From contig NC_079320.1 in the NCBI RefSeq assembly GCF_029931775.1, forward strand, positions 78,758,656 to 78,822,655: 64,000 nucleotides of DNA. The letters are read 5' to 3'. Both the position numbers and the translations under genes were made by a program. Below the pieces are notes generated by a model. The model searched no databases, was not told where the DNA came from, and was given only the letters and a program-made list of their open reading frames with translations. Shown here in pieces: positions 43,555-53,900 of this stretch (the stretch's first letter is position 1; every line of letters starts with the position of its first letter). The stretch is from Euleptes europaea (Eukaryota > Chordata > Lepidosauria > Squamata > Sphaerodactylidae).

Positions 43555-44383
43555 TCGCCTTCCTTTTTCTTCCTTCCTTCCCTTCCTTTTTCTTTCTTCC
43601 CTTTTCTTCCTCCCTTCCCTCTTTCTTTCTTTTTCTTTCTTCCCTTCCTTTTTCTTCCTTTCTTCCCTTCCTTTTTGTCTTTCCCTTCCCTTTTTCTGTC
43701 TTTCTTCCCTTTTCTTTCTCCCTTCCCTCTTTCTTTCTTTTTCTCTTTCCTTCCTTCCTTCCTTCCCTTCCTTTTTCTTCCATTCTTCCCTTCCTTTTTC
43801 TTTCTTCCCTTCCTTTTTCTCTTTCTTCCCTTCCTTTTTCTTCCTTCCTTCCCTTCCTTTTTCTGTCTTTCTTTCCCTTCCCTTTTTCTTTCTTCCCTTT
43901 TCTTCCTCCCTTCTTTTTCTTTCCTTCCTTCCCTTCCTTTTTCTTCCTTTCTTCCCTTCCTTTTTCTGTCTTTCTTTCCCTTCCCTCTTTCTTTCTTTTT
44001 CTCTTTCCTTCCTTCCTTCCTTCCCTTTTCTTCCATTCTTCCCTTCCTTTTTCTTTCTTCCCTTCCTTTTTCTTTCTTCCCTTCCTTTTTCTTCTTTCCT
44101 TCCCTTCCTTTTTCTGTCTTTCTTTCCCTTCCCTTTTTCTTTCTTCCCTTTTCTTCCTCCCTTCTTTTTCTTTCCTTCCTTCCCTTCCTTTTTCTTCCTT
44201 TGTTCCCTTCCTTTTTCTGTCTTTCTTTCCCTTCCCTTTTTCTTTCTTCCCTTTTCTTCCTCCCTTCCCTCTTTCTTTCTTTTTCTTTCTTCCCTTCCTT
44301 TTTCTTCCTTCCTCCCTTCCCTTTCTTTTCTTCCTTCCTTCTTTTTCTTTCTCTCTCTCTCTCCCCTTCCTTCCTTCCTTTCA
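43480..44383. repeat. Homopyrimidine tract (TTCC/TTTC)n, about 900 nt
   Basis: The plus strand is almost purely C/T from 43480 to 44383, made of TTCC, TTTC, TTCCC and TTTTTC units with rare purine interruptions (notably TCTGTC and CCATTC variants). A higher-order period of about 250 nt is visible: the block starting near 43862 recurs near 44112, and a block near 43731 recurs near 43988. It begins about 60 bp upstream of the ANAPC4 promoter E-box. Confidence 0.95.
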
Positions 44384-44811
44384 GGGGAAGGCCCTATAAA
44401 AATGCGACCCTGCACTTGCATTTGGATCTGGCTGTCAGTCAACGCGGCTGGCGACTTGTTCTGTTGGTTAGCCTACTAAAGGCACGACTGGGTAGGCAGA
44501 AGTTCTCGAGAGCTGCCTTGGTTGCAAGACGACTTTCAAGATCTCCCCCCCCCCCCATCGATGTAATACCAGTTAAGACCAACAAAAATGGACAAGAACA
44601 GCATACAGGCTTTCTGCAGAACTCTTTATTAGGTTAGGTTTAAAAAAAAAATGGGGGGGGATGCATAAAGATATTTTGCCCCAAGATCATTGAAAGAAAT
44701 GTATGTCCCCCCCGGTTTCTTCATCTCTTAAAAGAGATCTGGAGAACTCAATAGCTTGCACTTGCCATGACAGTTCTTGGTTTTATGCATGTTAAAAATG
44801 CATATGTGTGT

Positions 44812-45040
44812 GTAAAGTGCCCTCACATTACAGCTGACTTGTAGTGACTCCGTAGGGTTTTCAAGGCAAGAGATGTTCAGAGGTGGTTTGCCCTTGCCTG
44901 TCTCAGAGTGGACTGAGAGAGTTCAGAGATAACTGTGACTGGCCCAAGGTCACCCAACAGGCTTCACGTGGATGAGCAGGGAATCGAACCCGGTTCTGCA
45001 CATTAAGGTCGCTGCTCTGAACTACTGCACCACACTGGCT
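44812..45040 (-). mobile_element. Composite 5S-SINE tail / tRNA-SINE head
   Basis: Same arrangement as 10797-11058: TAGGGTTTTCAAGGCAAGAG then, after about 44920, TGACTGGCCCAAGGTCACCC and CTACTGCACCACACTGGCT. Confidence 0.72.
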
Positions 45041-46032
45041 TGACCATCAGCTAAATCAGGCACTTGAATTTCTGTTAAGCAAAGAGATGGTTAGAGTGGA
45101 CATAGTTAAGGAAGGGTTATGCAGGTGGGGCAGCCTAGTCCTGTGTACGTTTATCCATTAGTAAATGGTGCTGGATTTAGAGCTGATAATTGCCAGACAA
45201 TGAAAGTTCCCGAATCCAGCATCAAGGCTAATCACTAAAACCCATGAAGAAGAGTGCCTCTGCGCATATGTAGAATGTGTTTCCTTCCCATCTCAACTGA
45301 CTGGATGAACGTGTGGGAAGGGGCCGGGAAAAACTTTTGACAACTTCTCACAGAAACAGGAAAAGACCAGCGTCGCACAAAACCTGAACTTCCACAACGC
45401 AGTTCAAAACTGCAATTGCCGTCTTTCTATGGCAACAGCCTTTGCATTGGAAAGTGGTGAAACGCAATTTGGTTTGACATTACAAGTAACTATGATGACT
45501 GTCTTTATACCTCAGCCAATAAGAGTTCCCAGGGCTGGCCTAACTGGATCCCAGCTGTCAATCAGCATGTTTCCTGTGGAGAACTGAGGTGATCCGGAAG
45601 CTGGGTGGTGCACACCTTACGAACACCCGCCCTTCAAACAAAAATAAAAAGAGGAAAGCTGATTCTGCCTTTATTGCCTGAGATGGAGAGTCCCTGTCCT
45701 CAATCCTCAAAAAAAAGTCCTTATAAAAGACTCCTGAGGGCCCCCCTCTCAGAGTACCCTAACGGACCTCAGTGGTTCCCAGACCCCCGTTTGAGAAATG
45801 CTGGTCTAGAAGGCATTAGTGGCTATGTAAACCAAATTAATACATCTTCAATACATATGTATCTTCTGATTGTACTGATTTACCTGTAGCTCGTACACAG
45901 TACTTATGTGCCTATAAACTGGGGATGGGGATACAAAAATTTAACCTTTTGTAAAGACAGGATTTCCAAACTACGTAGAAAATCATCACAGAGTGGTATA
46001 TTCATGCGACTTGCAGTCTGCTCCGCTGAAAT
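45041..46032. other. Intergenic, unassigned
   Basis: Between the SINE at 44812-45040 and the Penelope-like palindrome. A scrap CAGTGGTTCCCAGACCCCC near 45767 resembles a hAT end. No gene seen. Confidence 0.45.
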
Positions 46033-46297
46033 GAGCAAGAGTCCAGTAGCACCTTAAAGACTAACAAAATTTCTGGCAGGGTATGAGCTTTCGTGAGTCA
46101 CAGCTCACTTCTTCAGATACAGCTAGAATGCGAACTCTACTTAAAGACAGATGGTCTCATATTCTAACTGTATCTGAAGAAGGGAGCTGTGACTCACGAA
46201 ACCTCATACCCTATCAGAAATTTTGTTAGTCTTTAAGGTGCTACTGGACTCTTGCTCTTTTCTACCGCTTCAGACAGACTAACACGGCTACCCATCG
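46033..46297. mobile_element. Palindromic Penelope-like element end with hammerhead cores (family B)
   Basis: Inverted arms share the terminal sequence GAGCAAGAGTCCAGTAGCAC. On the minus strand 46120-46081 holds a complete 40-nt hammerhead-type fold: GUAU/AUAC stem I, CUGAAGA, a five-pair GUGAG/CUCAC stem II with loop CUGUGA, GAAA, a single G-C pair, then the CUC cleavage triplet. The plus-strand arm has the same at 46170-46209 with a weaker stem II. It lies between ZCCHC4 and ANAPC4. Confidence 0.7.
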
Positions 46298-47867
46298 TGA
46301 TCTACCTCTGAAATGAGCTACTGTTCTTCAGATGCAGGAAAACAAATGCCCCTATTTCATCTCACATATCTGTATGGTTTGCTCATAGTTTAGGACAGTT
46401 TACTTGCCTGCAAAACTCATACATATTACTAAATGGAGAATCCCAGAGGGATGAACCATAAGCATTGTCAATAAGCAAGCAACCAGAAAGGTAAAGCAGA
46501 AGGTGCTCTTGGCTGTGAAATAAAGAAGACCTTGATACATTCCTCCTCCAGATTGATTGTTTCTAATCTGCAATGACTGCACCAGGTATTTTAAGAGAAA
46601 CTTTTTTTAAAAAAATTTGGGCATATCCAACCTTGTACAATTGAGGAATAAATCATCTCAAACCTGGAGATCCCAACCTTGTTGATTTCATTCCGCCCTA
46701 GGCTGTTCAAGACTACACTTTGTAATGCAATCTGCATGGGTCTCCCATTCAAAGTCATCTTGAAAACACCAAGTGGTATGGAATGCTATTGTTTGATTAC
46801 TTTCGGGAGCAGGACAGAGCACGCATATTACACCCATTCTGAAGTCACTCTGATGGCTACCCACCAGTTATTGGATTTGAGATATCTGTGAGTGCATCCA
46901 AAGACCATTACAGCCTTGGAACTTCATACATGCAGGACCACCTCTCCCACAATGCTCTGCAGCGACCACTTTCCTCATCTGAGCAAACCCTTTGGAAAGC
47001 ACCACCCTACAAATGGGTAAGAACGGCAACTGCCTATACGCATGCATTCTCGGTTGTGGCCCTCATCTCGTGGAATGGCCTGTCCGAGATCATTTGGACT
47101 ATTTTTCTGTCTGAATAGGAAGTCACAGCATGACTCCAGATGTGACTCCCACATGTAAATAATGGAAAACATGTAAATAATGGAAAACAAGCCATACAGC
47201 TTCCAGCTATATTAACAAAGGCAGAATCTGGACAGCTATCGCTTACAGGATTATCTACAAACCTGTGGAATGGATCACATCTGCACCGACTCAAATTTAT
47301 AAGCAGGCAAACACAGGAAGCGTTTAATTCCAAAATGGATGAAAATAATTTAATTTGCACACAGATGGAAGGTATTCCTCTCTCTTAAGTGGTCTTCCCC
47401 ACCCATTTCCTGCCTTCCTTTCCAGCCCTGCATTTGGTGGTACTTGTATAATTCATGCTATAAAACCAGAGTTAGGCTGGGATAGTACAGATTTACCATT
47501 CTTGCACTTCTTTACACCCAACCTTTTTCCTTTGCTAGCTGCTTTGCAATGCATTTCAGCATGCTCTGGGGACACCCTTTTTCAAAATCCCCCGAATATT
47601 ATTCAATTAAATTGTTTTGCATTCTTGATAGCAAATCTGTCCTATGTTAAACAATGGACAGTATCCATCGATGCTTCACACGCATTCAGCCCGAGAGAAA
47701 TCCGGCTGGTCTGATTTGCTGATCCTAAATCTGGTAGCATTTTCATTCAGTGCTGTACAATGCAGGCTCAGCTCAGCTGGATTTTGAATGTATACTCAAA
47801 GAATGTATATTCGAAGAAAACCGGAGGCCTCGGATAAATATGATGAAGAGTTTCCAGAAAAACAGTT
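46298..47867. other. Region downstream of ZCCHC4, including its 3' UTR
   Basis: No further gene. A LINE-like noncoding stretch (ACCACCTCTCCCACAATGCT ... TCGTGGAATGGCCTGTCCGA) lies at about 46900-47110. An 18-bp unit is repeated in tandem at about 47145-47180. The ZCCHC4 polyadenylation site was not identified; ATTAAA occurs on the minus strand near 47320 and 47350. Confidence 0.4.
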
Positions 47868-47988
47868 TTAAGTGAGAAGCTTTTTTGATTTCTTCTTCTT
47901 TCTTTGTTTTGCAGTCTTCGCTTTCTTTCCCTTTCTCGTAACATTTGCTTTGACTTTGTTCTTCTTCTGATTCAGCTTCTGGCCATCT
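47868..47988 (-). CDS. ZCCHC4: ZCCHC4 terminal coding exon, basic tail and stop
   Basis: Acceptor TTGCAG. The phase-correct frame reads [20 protein letters not shown] then [19 protein letters not shown] and stops at 47870-47868 (TAA). Another frame of the same exon is also open but acidic and out of phase. The basic composition agrees with the lysine-rich end of human ZCCHC4. Confidence 0.88.
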
Positions 47989-50900
47989 CTGCAAAACAAG
48001 ACAAGCTACCTTAACTACTGCACGTACTAATATATAACCTTAAAAAATAGCAAACATATTCAGCAGGAAACGGCTCCAGCAGATGAGAACACTTCCCAGA
48101 AGCTCAAAAGGTGATCCATAATAGCACTTTCAAGGGTAGAATCACAGCACCCCCAATACCCGCTTGTGAGCAAAGAGGACCGTAAAAGGCTGGAGGATGG
48201 TCGTTTGCCCATGTCCTCACCTTTGTCCTTCACTGCAATAACGAGACAGAGGCCACTGGCTAACCATTAGGAAGAACTCCCTGACAGAGCGGTTCCTCAG
48301 TGGAACAGGCTTCCTCAGGAGGTGGTGGGCTCTCCTTTGGAGATTTTTAAGCAGAGGCTAGATGGCCATCTATCAGCAATGCTGATTCTGTGAACTTAGG
48401 CGGCTCATGAGAGGGAGGGCAGGAAGGGTTGTGTCCACGTTTGGCTCTCGTGGCCCTTTCTTGCATGCCCAGGGAAATGCAGATTGCCACTTTCCTCCAG
48501 GCCAGATTGTCCAGGGATCCTGGAGGGTTTTTGGGGGGCCATCTTCTGGTCATGGAGTAGGGGTCACCAGATCCTCCCAGAAGGCGGGGCTCCTCTTCCC
48601 ACCTGAGGCTCCTCGCCAGCCTTGGTTAGGGGAGGGTCTGTGGCTCAGTGCTAGAGCATCTGCTTGGCATGCAGAAGGTCCCAGGTTCAATCCCCGGCAT
48701 CTCCAGCTAAAGGGACTAGGCAGGTAGGCGATGTGAAAGACCTGCCTGAGACCCTGGAGAGTTGCTGCCAGTCTGAGTAGACAATACTGACTTTGATGGA
48801 CCAGGGGTCTGATTCAGCCCCTTGAGAGCTCTTATCTGGCTTGCGAACCAGCCACCACTCCCCAGTCCCGATCTGGGCTGGCGAGCCCGCTGCAAACTCG
48901 CCAGCCGAGGCAGCCCCCCCCCCCCACTCTCGATCTGGGCTGATGAGGCATGGCCTGGCCCAACTAAGTCACATTAATGTCATATCTGGCCCTCAAAACA
49001 AATGAGTTCGACACCCCTGTGTTAGTCTTTAAGGTGCAGTAAGATGCCTTTTGATTTCTGCAGATAATTGCACATCAGGGTTCCTCACTCAAAAGCAGAA
49101 ACGGCAGCGCTACAAGGCTTGAATCTTTGCTGGACACGTAACTGGCCACTTCTATGTTTTAATCTCTCAGTCATAAACTGCTGAGTTTTTTCTTTTTAGC
49201 TCCAATGAAAATGAAACACTCCTTGTCCAAGTCATTATATTCAAGGGATAATGTTAAGTTTTTACTTTAGGAGTGGGAAAACACCATGAGTACTGGGTGC
49301 CAAGTCCACTCCCAGTGTGGAAACCACATTAAGAACTCTATGGGATAATAAAATAGGATACAAACAGTGTAAAAGAAATACACAAAGTGACTCTGTTTTG
49401 CATAAGAAGCCTCCAATCTGCTTAAACGAACAAAGGCATCCATCATGACCAACCTACCGGCAAACTCTTGTAGCTGCTCGCAAATTAGGACAGGCGGTGC
49501 GCTTGTGGTCTGCCGCTCCACAAACGAAACATCCGGGATCAGCATTCTTACATGAGTGACTTGGAAGCGCACAGCGGTTACAACTGTGACAGTGAACCCA
49601 AGCTGCAAAATGAAAGACCAGCGGCCCGAAAAGGGCAATAAGGAAAACAAACACCTCAACAGAATTCCAAATGTGAAGGGGAGCTACTTAAAAAGGCCTT
49701 GTAAAGCTCTCTTTTGCTTGTTTCTGATATTAAACACATACGGCAGTGGAGCCAATCCTTCCAGTTTTTTGGACAATGTATTCGTTTCCTATCAAATCCA
49801 TATTTAGTTAAAACATTTTTAAGCAGCTTTTCCACCCAATTTAGGGTCCCCAAGGCAGTGAACAATCAAAACATTAAGACAAGCTTAAAACACACATGCA
49901 CACAAAATTAAACAAAACACATGAATGAGTAGGAAGAAGGCTCCGTAATAGTGAGAGAATGCTAAAAAGAGAAAAGTCTTCAAGGCAAGTGTCCAAGATA
50001 AGTGGATCACGTTGCTCTGAGTGTTCAAGCAGACTCGAGCATATCAAGATTCAAGAGACATTGGCAAAGTGTTATGCCACATTGAGAACCTCTGCCATGA
50101 ATCATGGCCCACGATTGCTTAAGAAACGTAAGTACATAAGAAAGGCCATGCTGGATCAGACCAAGGTCCATCAAGTCTAGCAGTCTGTTCACACAGTGGC
50201 CAACCCTAGGAACCCCACAAACCAAACAACTGCAGCATCCTTCCTGTGTTACACAGCACCTAATAGAATAGGCATGCTCCTCTGATCCTGGAGAGAACAG
50301 AGCCTTGTTTACTTACGTGAGGGCTCCTTCTGTTCTGGGATCGAAGGCATCTTGTAGACTGTGGGTTTTACCATCACGTGCCCAGGGAGGCAGGACTAAA
50401 GCTTCACTTCCTGTCCTCCTGGGCGGGAAAACCTCCCAATACCAGTTTTCAGACTCGCCGAGCTAAAGGAGACAGGTAAGTGCAAGGAACAACAAACACT
50501 ACAGCAAAATAAGTGATATGAATAAGAACAGGAATAGGAAGTGAAACAACCGTTTAAACGGTTAACAGTGATCTCCTTTGGACGCAAGATGGCGGCAAGG
50601 GAGAATGAATGTGCATAGCAGGAGTTCATGTCCTGAAAGGACCTAACTATCTAACAAACTCTGCAAACATCTGGAGGTTAGAAAGACTCTTGGGAGGGCA
50701 AGATGCCTTCGATCCCAGAACAGAAGGAGCCCTCACGTAAGTAAACAAGGCTCCGTTCTCATTCTGGGCTCTTCAGGCATCTTGTAGACTGTGGGATCTC
50801 CAAGAGCTGATTAGTCTGGGCGGGCTTAAGTCTCCTCCACGACGTGTTGCAAGACCCTTCTGCCGAAGGCTGCGTCAGCAGATGCCATGGAGTCGATTTT

Positions 50901-53900
50901 ATAGTGCCTAACAAAGGTGGAGACAGAGGCCCAAGTGGCTGCCCGACAAATTTCCTCCACAGAGGCCTGTCTATCAAAGGCTGCTGAGGTGGCGGCACTG
51001 CTCACGGAGTGACCGGTGATACCGGCTGGAACCTGAAGTTTGCTGGCTTTGTAAGCTTCTGCAATGTACTGTCTGATGGCGTAACTAATGGCCGACCTAG
51101 ACATCTTAGAATCACAGTTCGGGTTATTTATGGAAATGAATAGTGATTCTGAGCGCCTAAGGGATGAAGTACAGTTAATGTATACTTTGAGGGTTCTATG
51201 GAGATCCAGCTTGTGCCACTCCTTCTCTTTCAGGTTGCTAGGGTTGGGGCAAAAAGATGGAAGGTGAATCTCCTGTTTTCGGTGGAAGATGAAATTCACC
51301 TTGGGGATGAAACTGGGGTCAGGACGAAGTACGACTTTGTCCTTGTGAAAAACACAAAAACCTGATCTTATAGATAATGCACCCAGTTCAGACACTCTTC
51401 TGGCAGAAGTAACAGCTGTCAAGAAGATTGCCTTCATTCTCAGCATTTTTAGAGAGATCTCCTTAATGGGTTCAAATGGGGGACGTGTTAATGCTGCTAA
51501 CACTACGTTAAGTCGCCATGTAGGGAAACGGTGTATGGGCGGTGGTCTGGTCTGGATTACTCCTTTTAAAAATGTCTGTATGTGAGGATGTCGAGAAGGA
51601 ATTATGCCGTCAACTGTGGATATGGTAGCTACCTGCCTACGTAAGGTGGCCGCCCTAAGACCTTGTTCTGCGCCGTCGTGCAGGAACTCCAGGATTTTGG
51701 AAACGTCCGAAGTTAAGGGGTCGAAATTCTTATGTCTGCACCAGAGAACGAAGGTTTTCCACGAGAAGTTGTAGATTCTTCTAGTTGACGTTTTTCTGGA
51801 CTCAGTCATGGTATTGACAATCCCGATGTTATAGCCTTGTCTTAGGAGATTGCTCCACTCAATTTCCATGCGGTCAAGTGAAGCCATTGTGGGTCTGGGT
51901 GGTGTAAGGGCCCTTGGATCAACAGGTCTGGCATCGGAGGGAGTTCCCATGGCTGTTGAACTGACATCTCCTTGAGGCTGGGAAACCATGGTCTCCTTGC
52001 CCAGCAGGTAGCTACTAGAATGACCGTAGCCCTCTCTTGTCTTATTTTCCTCATCACCTTCGGCAGGATGGGAAAAGGAGGGAAAGCAAAGAGAAGCCCC
52101 TTGGGCCATGGAGACCGCAGGGCATCCATCCCCTCGACTTTTGAGTGGTAGTACCTTGTGAAAAAGCGAGGGAGAAGATGGTTTTGATCGGATGCAAACA
52201 GGTCCACTGAAGGTTGGCCGAACCTCTCTGCTATCTGGCGAAAGATGTCTCTGTTGAGGGACCACTCCCCCTCGTCTACGGTCTGGCGACTCAACCAATC
52301 GGCTTGGAGATTGAGAACTCCCCTGATGTGTTCCGCCGAGATGGAAGCCACTCTTTTTTCGGCCCAGGACAATATCAGGGTTGCTTCCTGGTGAAGCTTC
52401 GATGATCTGGAAACCCCCCCCCCCGTTTGTTTAAATGTTCCTTGGCAGACACATTGTCCGTGCGCACAAGGACATGGAGGTGAATAAGTAAGTCCTGAAA
52501 ATAACTCAAGGCCAGACGGATGGCTCTGAGCTCAAGGATGTTTATGTGTAGTTTCTTCTCTGACTTTGACCAGGTGCCTTGAGCTATGTGGGATTGGCAT
52601 GTAGCTCCCCAACCTTCCAAGCTGGCATCCGTGAACAGCTGGATTCGTTCCTCTACTAGGAAGGATAGGCCCTTGCTGAGATTCTTGCGGTTGCACCACC
52701 AGGAGAGGCTGTTCCGGAAGTCTTGATTCCAGGTTATAGTTTTGTCCATCTTTCTGGTAATTAGGTGTTGATAGGGTTGTAGAAGATTCTGCAATGGACG
52801 GGAGTGAAACCTGGCCCAAGGAACACAACTTAGACAGGACACCATTAGACCCATGAGTTTGGCAAGGAACATAACTTTCCCCTTGTTGACCCTGATCAAG
52901 GACTGTGCTATGGATTTGATTTTGGAAATCCTGTCCGGAGGTAGGCATACCAGATTCTGTTTGGTGTCTAGAATGACTCCTAGATGTTGAAATCTTTGGG
53001 TCGGATTTAGATGACTCTTTTCCGAATTTACTTAGAAGCCATGCTCTGTTAGAGTTTGGACCACCTTGTGTGTGTGGGCTAGCGACTCCTTTTTGGATCT
53101 GGAACAGATTAAAATGTCATCCAGATAGGGAAAAACTCTGATCCCTTCCTGTCTGAGACTGGCCACCAGTGTTACAAGAACCTTTGTAAAGATCCGAGGA
53201 GCTGACCCCAGGCCGAAGGGCAGGGCCCTGAACTGATAATGTTTCCCAGCATAACAAAACCTGAGAAACCTCCTGTGGTGTATTAGGATATGAAGGTATG
53301 CGTCTTTTAAATCTAGAGAGGTCATGAAATCCCCCGGGAGTAGGGTTTCTATGATGGATTTCAGGGTTTCCATCCTGAATTTCCTGTATTTCACTGACCT
53401 GTTCAGTTGTTTTAGGTCCAAAATAGCCCTCCAGTCCCCATTTCTTTTGGGGACTGTAAAGAATATTGAATAGGTCCCTTTTCCCTCCTCTGGGGGTGGA
53501 ACTGGTTCTATGGCCTGAATGGAAGCCAGGTGATTTATGGCTGCCAAGGTTCTCAAGTGCTTTTCTGGTTTCAGCGCTCTCGGGGATGATAGAAAACTGT
53601 CCTTTGGAGTGTTTACAAACTCTATTAGGTAACTTGAGGATACCACTTGGGCTACCCAAGCGTCGGTGTGGGGTGAGGTCCACTTGTGGCTGAAGTTTAA
53701 GACCCTTCCCCCCACCGCTGATGTGTTGGCGTCATTGTTTTTTGCTCTTGGAGAACTTGTCTCCCTTGGCACTGTACTGGTGCTGTTGTCCCTGTTGGGG
53801 ACGAAAAAATCTGCCCCCCCCCCTACGAAAGGAGCCTCTATTATTGTTCCAGCTACTTCTGCATTGTTCAGGCTTAAAACGGTTAAGTGTGTGAAAGGAC

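Noticed and set aside
43172-44442. Long Lys/Glu/Arg open frames on the minus strand
   Set aside because: Same repeat read on the purine strand; composition only.
42988-44637. 549-codon open frame rich in Phe, Leu, Ser and Pro
   Set aside because: It is a by-product of the stop-poor pyrimidine repeat. It starts in a CR1-like repeat, crosses the promoter region and has no protein signature.
47773-47994. Acidic open frame ([13 protein letters not shown]) over the ZCCHC4 terminal exon
   Set aside because: Out of phase with the upstream exon. The phase-correct frame is the lysine-rich tail.
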